Source: Abditibacteriales bacterium | GTDB taxonomy: Bacteria > Armatimonadota > Abditibacteriia > Abditibacteriales > JANWYM01 | DNA: 14,291 nt | Assembly (NCBI GenBank): GCA_025055355.1 | Contig: JANWYM010000034.1 | Coordinates: forward strand, 1,722-16,012 | Direction of reading: 5' to 3' | In this document: piece by piece, positions 6,599 through 13,250 of the stretch | Position numbering within the stretch: position 1 is the stretch's first letter | Layout: each line of letters starts with the position of its first letter | Program-made: the position numbers and the translations under genes | Notes under the pieces: generated by a model | Database searches by the model: none | What the model was told of the DNA's origin: nothing | The model's input: only the letters and a program-made list of their open reading frames with translations

Positions 6599-8512
6599 CT
6601 ACGTTTCTATTACTCCTCGACTGTCTCCCGTCGGCGGAGGGGGCGGTGGGGTGGTCGGGGCGTTTTTGTCCACCTCGATTTCGATGCGACCGACGTCGCG
6701 GGAGGGTTTAGTGCGTCCGAGGTCAATTATGCCCGGCAGGTTCGTCACTCGGACGGCGTTGACACGAGGGGGGATGTCCTTCGAGGGGGCGGCGACGACG
6801 AGGGCGTAAATGGCGGCGGGCAGGCGGTCAAGGCGGAAACGCCCCTGCGCGTCGGTAGTGACGCCTTTGACGATGAACCGCTGAGCGAAGGGAAGGCGAG
6901 CGCCCAGCAGTTCGAAGCGGTTGCCCCACGGCACCACGCCCACGCGCAATCCAGCGGCAGGCTTACCGTTGAGGAAAATGCTGCCCGTGACCACGCCGTT
7001 GGTCAGCAGCAGGGGGTCTTTTTTGATGTGCTGAAGTTCCCGCGGTCCCACAGGCACGCGGCGGAACCATTCCTCCGCCTTTTTGCGGTCGCCAAACTTC
7101 CAGTAGAGGTCGCCGACGTTGCGACGGGAATTCGGGTGGGGATGCTGGAAGAAACGCGCGTCGGCTAACTTGTCCAGAAAGCGGCGCGTCTCAGGCGTGA
7201 TGGGGCAGGCGGACAGTTTGGAGACCAGCAACTCCACAAAGATAGGACGCTGCGATGGGCAGTGTTGGGCGTTAGCGAAGGCAACCTCCAGACTCGCCAC
7301 TGGGTCCCAGTCCAACGCCGCGCAGTCGTAGAGATGCATGAACGCCGCTTCCGTGTGATAGGAGCGGAAGTTACGCTCACGTAGGTATTGCCAAACGCGC
7401 TCCCGCGTTTGCCGGTTGGCTTCCACGCCCGTTATCGTGACCAGCGGGCTATATCCGATACCGTAGCGTCTCCCCATCAGGATGAGCGTCCGCCCCTGGC
7501 TCTGTCGGGAGGACGGTTTCGATGCGCCAAACACCGCCGCGTGGAAGTCTTTGCCGATGCCCCATCGTTGGCGGGCGACCTGCGTGTAGTATCCCCCTTG
7601 CAGCAAGGCGAGGAGCAGCAGCGTGCCGGCGGACAGTGGCAGCAAGCGCCCCCGCTGCTGCTGCGCCCACGACGGACGCGCGAGGAGGCACGTCGTCACG
7701 CCTAACGCCATGAACCCGACGGCGCCCACGACCAACCACCCCAACGCCCAGACATGCCAGAGTTTTTCTCCCGTGCTCCCGATGCTCTGCAGGATGGTCT
7801 GCACAATGCGATGACCCGCCGGACATAAAGGGAAGAGGACCACCGCACCCAACAATCCCACCGCCGTCCCGCGCGCGGCGGCGGATAGCAGACGTAGAGG
7901 CTGCCACCCCCCCTGCCACAAGACGAAGAGAATAAGACCACACATCACCAGCCAGAGGAAGGCGACGAGTTCTTCGCGTTGCGTCACGCTCCTGAGCCAG
8001 AAATAAACGCCTCCCAGCCACGCTTCCTCCCCCGACGACAGCGGGCGACGAATGACTCTGGCGACAACAGGAGCAAGGTCGCCCGCGTGATACGCCCACC
8101 ACCACGCTCCCACGAGCCAGAGGCTCACGACGCTCAGGAACAGAACGCGTAGCGCAGTGGCAAGGTCAAGCGGACGCTGCAAAGGCGAAGAGCCGTCGGC
8201 GGGTTGTCCGCTCTTAAAAAACGAACGCTCCGGCTGCAGGGCGCGAAACAGGAGAAACGGACTGGCGAGGAGCAGCGCCCACCACAGGAGGCTGAACCGA
8301 CCGTAGGAGTCGCCCAGCGCAGACAGGGCGCGGCTGAAGGGATGATGCCAGTCTATCGCTGTCGGCACGGGTAGACCCCGCGCCACGTAGGGCTCAATTT
8401 TCGGCATCGTGGTCTTCATCAGCGACCCTATGCGTTCCAGCAGCAACGCCGCGCCAAACAATCCAAAACCCGCGCTCCACCACCATAAGCAGCGAAAGTC
8501 CTCTTTCTGCAC
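6599..8512 (-). CDS. Polytopic membrane protein with C-terminal carboxypeptidase-regulatory-like domain
   Basis: A 637-residue protein whose function I do not recognise. Hydrophobic segments near residues 8-26, 73-91, 119-141, 161-181, 191-210, 231-258 and 270-290 suggest about seven membrane helices. They are followed by some 345 residues that are probably soluble. Around 458-490 lies a TPR-like helix pair (RRNVGDLYWKFGDRKKAEEWFRRV). From about 506 to 610 a beta-rich segment (VVTGSIFLNGKPAAGLRV, then TDAQGRFRLDRLPAAIYALVV) matches carboxypeptidase-regulatory/CNA-B-like folds. The tail contains PTTPPPPPPTG. The start is a GTG at 8512 with GGGAGGG five bases upstream. The gene stands alone, is convergent with the MobA-like gene, and is bracketed by two copies of one repeat family. 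A role in the envelope is inference. Confidence 0.75.
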   Translation of the reverse strand: MQKEDFRCLWWWSAGFGLFGAALLLERIGSLMKTTMPKIEPYVARGLPVPTAIDWHHPFSRALSALGDSYGRFSLLWWALLLASPFLLFRALQPERSFFKSGQPADGSSPLQRPLDLATALRVLFLSVVSLWLVGAWWWAYHAGDLAPVVARVIRRPLSSGEEAWLGGVYFWLRSVTQREELVAFLWLVMCGLILFVLWQGGWQPLRLLSAAARGTAVGLLGAVVLFPLCPAGHRIVQTILQSIGSTGEKLWHVWALGWLVVGAVGFMALGVTTCLLARPSWAQQQRGRLLPLSAGTLLLLALLQGGYYTQVARQRWGIGKDFHAAVFGASKPSSRQSQGRTLILMGRRYGIGYSPLVTITGVEANRQTRERVWQYLRERNFRSYHTEAAFMHLYDCAALDWDPVASLEVAFANAQHCPSQRPIFVELLVSKLSACPITPETRRFLDKLADARFFQHPHPNSRRNVGDLYWKFGDRKKAEEWFRRVPVGPRELQHIKKDPLLLTNGVVTGSIFLNGKPAAGLRVGVVPWGNRFELLGARLPFAQRFIVKGVTTDAQGRFRLDRLPAAIYALVVAAPSKDIPPRVNAVRVTNLPGIIDLGRTKPSRDVGRIEIEVDKNAPTTPPPPPPTGDSRGVIET

Positions 8513-8535
8513 ACAATCCCTCCCGTCCCATCCTA

Positions 8536-8656
8536 AGAGCCTATCCGAAAACCTCCCTGTCCTACTTTGTAAGGGAGAGCACAGAGGGTTGTCGGTTTAC
8601 TTTGAACCTCCCCCGACCCCTCCTTGGCAAGGAGGGGAGAGTCTTCGGAGAGCTCT
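8536..8656. repeat. TTAGAGCCTCTCC element, copy B (upstream of the membrane-protein gene)
   Basis: Begins AGAGCCTATCCGAAAAC (8536-8552) and ends GTCTTCGGAGAGCTCT (8641-8656), which pair with one indel. It shares CCTCCCCCGACCCCTCCTTG and GGAGGGGAGAG with copy A, in the same direction, over about 120 bases. It starts 23 bases before the GTG start of the membrane-protein gene. Confidence 0.85.
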
Positions 8657-8702
8657 AAATCAATTGCAGCATGACCTCTGCTTGTCTAAGATAGTTGCTG
8701 AT

Positions 8703-8731
8703 TTGACGCGTTCCCCGAAAGGCGGTAAAAT
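8703..8731 (+). promoter_or_regulatory. Predicted sigma-70-type promoter for the Rid gene
   Basis: TTGACG (8703-8708), a 17-base spacer and TAAAAT (8726-8731) match the consensus at 5 of 6 positions in each box with ideal spacing. Transcription from about 8738 would give a leader of about 220 bases ahead of the ATG at 8960. Confidence 0.6.
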
Positions 8732-8907
8732 GAAGCCCGCAATACTATGAACTGAATGGACGGACGTGGAAGGAAGTTGTTCATGTCCCCAACGGGATAC
8801 CTCCTCCCGAGGGTGCGGTTATTTTCAGAGGAGGTCTTTCTGGGAGTCCCGAACTGGCTTGCAGGAGAATCGTTCTCATCCTCGTCATCGGTCGTTTGTG
8901 AGGTTCG

Positions 8908-8959
8908 AGAACGAGGACGACGACGAGGAGGAGGACGATTTTCGAGGGAGGGAACCATT
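8908..8959 (+). promoter_or_regulatory. GAGGACGA-rich leader and ribosome site shared with the ADP-ribosylglycohydrolase gene
   Basis: The tract ACGAGGACGACGACGAGG leads into GAGGACGATTTTCGAGGGAG, then GGAACCATTATG. The sequence just upstream of the minus-strand gene starting at 10715 is closely similar (ACGAGGACGACGAGGACGAT, TTTCAGAGGAGAAACCATG). In both cases it ends in the Shine-Dalgarno sequence. Confidence 0.6.
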
Positions 8960-9349
8960 ATGAAGCGATCCATCAAAACCCCGCGCGCCCCCGAGCCAAT
9001 TGGACCGTTCGCTCAGGCGGTGCAGGTGGACGGGTTTCTTTTTATCTCAGGACAGTTGCCGTTTGAGCCGGAGACGAAAGAGCAGTATGTCGGCACGCTG
9101 CGACGGCAGACCGACCGCGTCTTGCGCAGTCTGCAAGCCATTGTGGAAGAAGCCGGAGCGACGCTGGAGGACGTCGTGCGCCTGACCGTTTACGTGAGCG
9201 ACCTTGAGCATCTCGAAGAAATCAACCACACGCTTGCTCGCTTCTTCCCGCACAACCCCCCCGCCTGCACCTACCTCCAAGTCGCTCGCCTCTACCGCGA
9301 CGCCGGCGTGCAGGTGGACGCCATCGTGAGGCTGAAACGTGAGCCCTGA
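8960..9349 (+). CDS. Rid (YjgF/YER057c/UK114)-family protein lacking the key arginine
   Basis: A 129-residue protein of the RidA superfamily, trimeric proteins of which the archetype deaminates reactive enamines and imines such as 2-aminoacrylate. Family marks: TPRAPEPIGPFAQAVQVDGFLFISGQLP (7-34), VVRLTVYVSDLEHLEEIN (72-89) and PPACTYLQVARLYRDAGVQVDAIV (100-123). Where RidA has PAR, with an arginine that binds the substrate carboxylate, this protein has PAC (C103), and the usual Glu near position 120 is Asp (D120). It therefore probably belongs to one of the Rid subgroups without that activity. The ATG at 8960 has GAGGGAGGG just upstream, so the longer frame from 8756 is rejected. The stop codon lies inside a palindrome shared with the convergent neighbour. 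Confidence 0.92.
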   Translation: MKRSIKTPRAPEPIGPFAQAVQVDGFLFISGQLPFEPETKEQYVGTLRRQTDRVLRSLQAIVEEAGATLEDVVRLTVYVSDLEHLEEINHTLARFFPHNPPACTYLQVARLYRDAGVQVDAIVRLKREP

Positions 9350-9416
9350 AACGTGATGCGTAATGCGTAATTCGTAAACGGCTTCTCACGCATCACACAT
9401 CATGCATCACGTTTCA
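9347..9416. terminator. Palindrome providing the stop codons of two convergent genes
   Basis: TGAAACGTGATGC (9347-9359) and its exact reverse complement (9404-9416) flank a core built from GCGTAATGCGTAATTCGT and GCATCAC-type words that can pair further. The first TGA is the stop of the Rid gene; on the other strand the arm's TGA (9416-9414) is the stop of the ADP-ribosylglycohydrolase gene. Related ACGTGA words continue outward into both genes. A bidirectional hairpin fits the position, although neither side has a T-run. Confidence 0.75.
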
Positions 9417-10715
9417 CGTCTCACGTATCACGTTTTGTGCCAGCGCATACGTGCGCTCCGCCAAATCCGTGATGCGACACTCGGCGAAGCCGAACACTGC
9501 GCTTTTGACGGTGTCGTTGAGCGGGGCAATCCACTTCGTCGGCAGGTTCTTCGCACCGAGCATGACACCCAAGATGCTGCCGGCTGTCGCCCCGTTGCAA
9601 TCCGTGTCCCAGCCGCCCGCGACGGCGTAGCAAATCGTTTTCTCGTAATCCTTCTTTCCGTAGAGCAGCCCCAGCAAAACCAGCGCGGCGTTGTTGAGGG
9701 TATGAACCGAATGATAACCGCCATACTTCTCGTTGACCTTCGCCCACGCCGCCTCCCAGTCAGGAATCTCCCGCGACCAGCGCAGGCAGTCGGCGACCAT
9801 CTCCGAAAAGCGCGAGTTTTTCGGCACCTCCGAAGCCGCGAGCCGCAAGCACTCCTCGATGTCGTCGGTGACAAACGCCGCCGCAATCGCCGCTGCCATG
9901 AACATCTCGCCGTAGATGCCGTTCTTCACGTGCGACACGGCGGCGTCGCGGAAGGCGAACTCAGCGGCTTTTTCCAGATACCCCGGCGTGGCGTAGCCCC
10001 ACCCGTCGGCGCGAATCTGTGCCCCAATCCACTCGCGGTAGGGATTCCAGCGCGTCGCGCAGTCGGGGTAGTCAAAGCCCTCCACGAGGTTCTTGTAAGC
10101 CTGCCGCTCCGCCGTGTAGACGCGATAGTAGGGCAGGCAACTCAACCATGCCTGCCCGACGTTCTGCGTCGTGAAGTCCTGCCCATGCTGCTCCAAAATG
10201 TAAAGCCCGAGAATCGTGTAGTCCTGGTCGTCATCGCGTTCCGCCCAGCGGATGTGTTCGCGGGTAGATGGCTGGCAGCCCGCTTTCCACTCCTTGCCCT
10301 CGGCGTCCACGGAGGAGGACGGGAAGTAGTAGTCGAGCGGGAAAGCGTTCGCCCTCTGCAAATACTCGCGGATGCGATGGTGGGACCAGCCCTCCACCGG
10401 CTTGCCCAACTGACATCCCGCGCACCGTCCCAGCCATCCGCCCAAGATTTTGTCGCGCAACGCCGCCTCTGACAGATGCAGCGCCACGCGGCGCGGACCG
10501 TCAGGACGCTCGGCGCGGATGCCCGCCAAATCGGACGGCTCCACGTAAGGCGACTGGGGTTGCAGCGCCATCAACTCCGCGTAAAGTTGCTCCGCTGCCG
10601 CGAGGTCGCTGACGCTCGCCAGCCGTTCCTCAAAGCCACTGACATCGCAGCCCTCCTCGCGTCGTTGAATGATTTCGTCTTTGAGCAATCGGCTAAAGTA
10701 GGCTAATCGCGACAT
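9414..10715 (-). CDS. ADP-ribosylglycohydrolase-family protein
   Basis: A 433-residue member of the ARH/DraG family, binuclear-metal hydrolases that usually remove ADP-ribose from proteins or small molecules; the substrate here is unknown. The family motifs are in order: RDKILGGWLGRCAGCQLGKPVEG (87-109), the acidic cluster AERDDDQDYTILGLY (158-172) and GGWDTDCNGATAGSILGVMLGA (367-388), whose D370 and D372 are expected metal ligands. About 85 residues precede the first motif, more than in minimal members. The ATG at 10715 has AGGAG six bases upstream; the frame runs on to 10850 but into the neighbouring gene. It follows the SEC-C gene by 80 bases in the same direction and may be co-transcribed. 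It converges on the Rid gene, with both stops in one palindrome. Confidence 0.93.
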   Translation of the reverse strand: MSRLAYFSRLLKDEIIQRREEGCDVSGFEERLASVSDLAAAEQLYAELMALQPQSPYVEPSDLAGIRAERPDGPRRVALHLSEAALRDKILGGWLGRCAGCQLGKPVEGWSHHRIREYLQRANAFPLDYYFPSSSVDAEGKEWKAGCQPSTREHIRWAERDDDQDYTILGLYILEQHGQDFTTQNVGQAWLSCLPYYRVYTAERQAYKNLVEGFDYPDCATRWNPYREWIGAQIRADGWGYATPGYLEKAAEFAFRDAAVSHVKNGIYGEMFMAAAIAAAFVTDDIEECLRLAASEVPKNSRFSEMVADCLRWSREIPDWEAAWAKVNEKYGGYHSVHTLNNAALVLLGLLYGKKDYEKTICYAVAGGWDTDCNGATAGSILGVMLGAKNLPTKWIAPLNDTVKSAVFGFAECRITDLAERTYALAQNVIRET

Positions 10716-10760
10716 GGTTTCTCCTCTGAAAATCGTCCTCGTCGTCCTCGTCCTCGTGTC
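10713..10760 (-). promoter_or_regulatory. GAGGACGA-rich leader and ribosome site of the ADP-ribosylglycohydrolase gene
   Basis: On the minus strand, ACGAGGACGAGGACGACGAG leads into GAGGACGATTTTC, AGAGGAG and AAACCATG. It lies between the SEC-C and ADP-ribosylglycohydrolase genes and resembles the leader at 8908-8962 on the opposite strand. Confidence 0.6.
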
Positions 10761-10795
10761 AGCCAAAGCATTCGGCTCACACAGAACGCTCTCCT

Positions 10796-11245
10796 TCAAT
10801 TCGTCTCCCCCCGCCCGCAGCAGTTCTTGTATTTGCGCCCGCTGCCGCACGGACAGGGGCTGTTACGGCGCGCCTCTGAGGGGTCGGCGAAGGGGACGCC
10901 GCGCTCGCGGTCAAAGCCGTCGCCGTTCTCATCCGTCTCCTCGTCCCATCCCACGTCTGCGTCATCCTCGCCTTCGTCTTCCTCATCTTCCAGCCAGTCC
11001 CACGTCGACGACGTGAGACATTGTCGGATGTCGTGCAACGCCTCCTTCACCTGCAACAGCCCGAGGTAAAGGACCAGCATCAATGCTACTGCCGTTATGA
11101 CAACACTACCCTGAAACACTGTAACAGGAAATACTTTGCTCAATCCCCAGCCCAATCCCATGAGCAGCAAGCCAGCGGCAAAGAGAACAAGGCATACGAG
11201 TAACACCAAGGCGATGAGCGAGATGAGATTAATTATTGTGCGCAT
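10796..11245 (-). CDS. Small membrane-anchored SEC-C motif protein
   Basis: A 149-residue protein with two predicted membrane helices (about 4-33 and 43-66), a strongly acidic linker (WLEDEEDEGEDDADVGWDEE, 84-103) and a C-terminal SEC-C zinc-binding motif, NSPCPCGSGRKYKNCC (128-143; C131, C133, C142, C143). SEC-C motifs occur at the end of SecA, where they bind zinc and contact SecB or ribosomes, and in many otherwise unrelated proteins. Joining one to a two-helix anchor suggests a zinc module on the cytoplasmic face of the membrane, which is inference. I start at the ATG at 11245, which has AAGGTGA upstream at good spacing; the GTG at 11254 and ATG at 11251 sit too close to that signal. It is the first gene of a minus-strand pair with the ADP-ribosylglycohydrolase. 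Confidence 0.8.
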   Translation of the reverse strand: MRTIINLISLIALVLLVCLVLFAAGLLLMGLGWGLSKVFPVTVFQGSVVITAVALMLVLYLGLLQVKEALHDIRQCLTSSTWDWLEDEEDEGEDDADVGWDEETDENGDGFDRERGVPFADPSEARRNSPCPCGSGRKYKNCCGRGETN

Positions 11246-11262
11246 GGGCATCACCTTTCCGT

Positions 11263-11314
11263 GAGCCCATTCCCAAACTGTCTCCCAGCGTGGGGGACTT
11301 TTGTGAATAGGCTC
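11263..11314. repeat. 52-base hairpin upstream of the SEC-C gene
   Basis: GAGCCCATTCCCAAA (11263-11277) pairs with TTTGTGAATAGGCTC (11300-11314) at 13 of 15 positions, with an inner GTCTCCC/GGGGGAC stem. Read on the minus strand it begins GAGCCTATTCACAAAA, similar to the AGAGCCTATCCGAAAAC end of the 8536-8656 element. It lies 17 bases from the SEC-C start codon. Confidence 0.75.
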
Positions 11315-11592
11315 TCCATTCGGAGGTGGTGTCTACGGCGCGCGAAGCGCCGCTTATGTCCGTTCAGCATCCGACCGGGTAGAGGAACGGCGCAGGGGCT
11401 GAGACTTCGTTGAGCGCGTCGCTGGGCTGAGGTTGCTGGCTTCCTTTACCCTTCATTCTGCATAACGGTTCACCCCGCCTCCTATTATACGACATCTGGC
11501 GATGGGTTTCCTTCCGGGCGGGAAGATGCTCCCCACCGCACACAGTTTTTCATTGCGTCGCGTTCGATTTGTGAGTAGAATAGGGTTGAGAG
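11315..11592. other. Divergent intergenic region between the SEC-C and murC genes, no gene
   Basis: About 280 bases. It holds small stems (CGGCGC/GCGCCG around GCGAA near 11338-11354, and CCGTTC with GAACGG near 11359-11389), a repeated GGCTGAG word near 11398 and 11428, and the murC promoter candidate. I could not match it to any known structured RNA. Confidence 0.5.
11553..11581 (+). promoter_or_regulatory. Predicted promoter for murC
   Basis: TTGCGT (11553-11558), a 17-base spacer and TAGAAT (11576-11581). Transcription would start only a few bases before the ATG at 11593, so the message would be nearly leaderless, which agrees with the lack of a clear Shine-Dalgarno sequence. Confidence 0.45.
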
Positions 11593-12978
11593 ATGGAAAC
11601 AGACACAGCCACCATCGAATTGGGGAGCGTGCGCGCGGTTCACTTTGTCGGGATCGGCGGCGTCGGCATGAGCGCGATTGCGAGTGTGTTGCTGCACCTC
11701 GGTTATCGCGTCAGCGGCTCTGACCTCAAGCGGTCATCGCTGCTGGAGCGGTTGGAGGCGCAAGGAGCGCGGGTTTTCATCGGGCATGATGCAAGTCACG
11801 TGGGGGACGCGGAACTTGTCGTCGTGACCAGCGCGGTGCCGATGGACAACCCCGAAATTATCGAGGCGCGGCGGAGAAATATCCCCGTTCTACCGCGCCC
11901 CGAGGCGTTAGGGCAAATTCTCTCACGCTATCGCGGCATCGCCGTTTCGGGCACGCACGGCAAAAGCACAACCAGCGCGATGATTGCGCTGGTGCTGGAA
12001 CGCTGCGGCTGCGACCCAACGGTTCTTGTCGGCGGCGAGATCCGCGAGTTCAAGGGGAACGCGCGGCTGGGCAACAGTGACTTGTGTGTGATTGAGGCGG
12101 ACGAATACCGCGCTGCGTTTTTGCACATGCCGCCTGCGATGGCCGTGGTGACGAATATCGAACCCGAGCACATGGAGTTCTACGAGACGGAGGAGAACCT
12201 TCTCAACGCTTTTCGGCAGTTCATCGCCAGCGCGCGCGAGGGCGCGGTGCTGTGCGCCGACGATGCGAACGTGCGGCGTGTGATGGACGCGGCGGTCAAG
12301 CGGTGGACCTACGGGTTCAGCGACGATGCCGACCTCACTGCGCGCCACGTGCGATGCTGGGCGCATCAAACGACGTTTGCAATCTATTGGCACGGCGAAC
12401 CGGTAGGGGAGGGAACGCTGAACGTCCCCGGCAAACACAACGTCCTTAACGCCTGTGCCGCGCTAATCGTCGCGCACTATCTTGGTCTCTCGTGGGCGGA
12501 CGCCCTCGCCGCCCTCGCATCGTTTCGCGGCGTGTGCCGTCGCTTTGAACTCATCGGCGAAGTCGACGGCGTGCTGGTCTTTGACGATTACGCGCACCAT
12601 CCGACGGAAGTAGCGGCAACGATTGCCGCAGCGCGGGAGGGCTACGAAGGCAGGCGCGTGTTCGTCGCCTTCCAACCGCACCTTTACTCGCGCACGCAGC
12701 GCTTTGTGGAGGCATTCGCAACATCGCTCGCGGCGGCGGACGGCGTGGTCGTCGCCGAAATCTACCCCGCCCGCGAGCAGCCAATCGCAGGCGTGAGTGG
12801 ACAACTGATCGTTGAAGCCATCCGTCGTCGCTTCCCTCAAATGCGCCTCGCCTTTGCGCCGACAAAAGAAGAGACCCTGCCCCTCCTACGCGTCTGGCTG
12901 CGCGCCGGCGACCTCGTGATTTTCATGGGCGCGGGCGACATTGGGGAGATGGCGGGAAAGATGGTGAGTGGTCCGTAG
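11593..12978 (+). CDS. murC: UDP-N-acetylmuramate--L-alanine ligase
   Basis: Adds L-alanine to UDP-N-acetylmuramic acid with ATP, the first peptide step of peptidoglycan precursor synthesis in the cytoplasm. The 461-residue protein shows all the Mur-ligase landmarks: VHFVGIGGVGMSAIA at 16-30 (UDP-sugar-binding domain), ATP loop SGTHGKSTTSAM at 119-130, EADEY at 168-172, EPEHMEFY around H193, GKHNVLNA at 280-287, CRRFE at 315-319, DDYAHHPTE at 331-339 and FQPHLYSRT further on. HFVGIGGxGMS and DYAHHP distinguish MurC from the other Mur ligases. Length is normal. The ATG at 11593 places the first motif at the usual distance; a weak GGTTGAG precedes it. It is isolated from other mur/fts genes, unlike the usual cluster arrangement. 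Confidence 0.97.
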   Translation: METDTATIELGSVRAVHFVGIGGVGMSAIASVLLHLGYRVSGSDLKRSSLLERLEAQGARVFIGHDASHVGDAELVVVTSAVPMDNPEIIEARRRNIPVLPRPEALGQILSRYRGIAVSGTHGKSTTSAMIALVLERCGCDPTVLVGGEIREFKGNARLGNSDLCVIEADEYRAAFLHMPPAMAVVTNIEPEHMEFYETEENLLNAFRQFIASAREGAVLCADDANVRRVMDAAVKRWTYGFSDDADLTARHVRCWAHQTTFAIYWHGEPVGEGTLNVPGKHNVLNACAALIVAHYLGLSWADALAALASFRGVCRRFELIGEVDGVLVFDDYAHHPTEVAATIAAAREGYEGRRVFVAFQPHLYSRTQRFVEAFATSLAAADGVVVAEIYPAREQPIAGVSGQLIVEAIRRRFPQMRLAFAPTKEETLPLLRVWLRAGDLVIFMGAGDIGEMAGKMVSGP

Positions 12979-13025
12979 GGGGCGGGTCTGGGACAGCCTG
13001 GTTTACTTTTATCCCCCTGCCCCCC
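12978..13025 (+). terminator. G-rich/C-rich hairpin after murC
   Basis: GGGGGCGGG (12978-12986) can pair with CCCCCTGCCCCC (13013-13024) around a long loop. It overlaps the murC stop codon. There is no following T-run, so a terminator role is weakly supported. Confidence 0.3.
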
Positions 13026-13250
13026 TGTGCCGGCTGCGACGAGGACGGATTGAGACGATGCCGACTGGCTCCTTCATGTCGTCCACCATGACTGCAGCGT
13101 TGCGGCGACGAAAAAAGCCTGCCATTGCGAGCGCAGCGAAGCAATCCCCACCGCACCGCTGCCGTGACCTCTCTCCGGGGGGGAGGGGCAAGAAGGCCGT
13201 CAGCAACTGCGTCACCTCCGCTAAGGGCAGCCTGCTTCCACGCTCCGCCA
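13026..13250. other. Short intergenic region between murC and the glycosidase gene
   Basis: About 225 bases between convergent genes, holding a degenerate GCGAGCGCAGCGAAGCAATC repeat (13121-13149). TCAGCAACTGCGTCA near 13200 resembles TCAGCAACGGCGTCG near 1557. No gene seen. Confidence 0.6.
13121..13149. repeat. GCGAGCGAAGCGAAGCAATC-class repeat, copy 3
   Basis: GCCATTGCGAGCGCAGCGAA followed by GCAATCCCC matches the left half of copies 1 and 2. The right arm is degenerate (CCGCACCGCTGCCGTGAC), so it is a decayed or half copy. Confidence 0.75.

Larger units (their letters stand above)
8657..8959. other. About 300-base leader region of the Rid gene
   Basis: It contains a strong promoter match at 8703-8731, a possible hairpin CCTCC/GGAGG near 8802-8835, and a GAGGACGA-rich tract from 8908 to 8945 just before the ribosome site. 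The reading frame is open back to the ATG at 8756 in frame with the Rid gene, but the added 68 residues (serine- and arginine-rich) are not part of any Rid protein I know. No separate gene seen. Confidence 0.6.

Noticed and set aside
8900..8912. GGTTCGAGAAC looked like a tRNA T-arm
   Set aside because: No acceptor, D or anticodon arm surrounds it; it is part of the GAGGACGA-rich leader.
8756..8959. N-terminal extension of 68 residues on the Rid protein
   Set aside because: It is low-complexity, not found in Rid proteins as I know them, and the ATG at 8960 has a strong ribosome site.
11390..11450. GGGGCTGAGA suggested a TPP riboswitch
   Set aside because: The second half of the aptamer (ACCTGAT and the CCAGCGTAGGGA-type segment) is absent, and the nearest genes are not thiamin-related.
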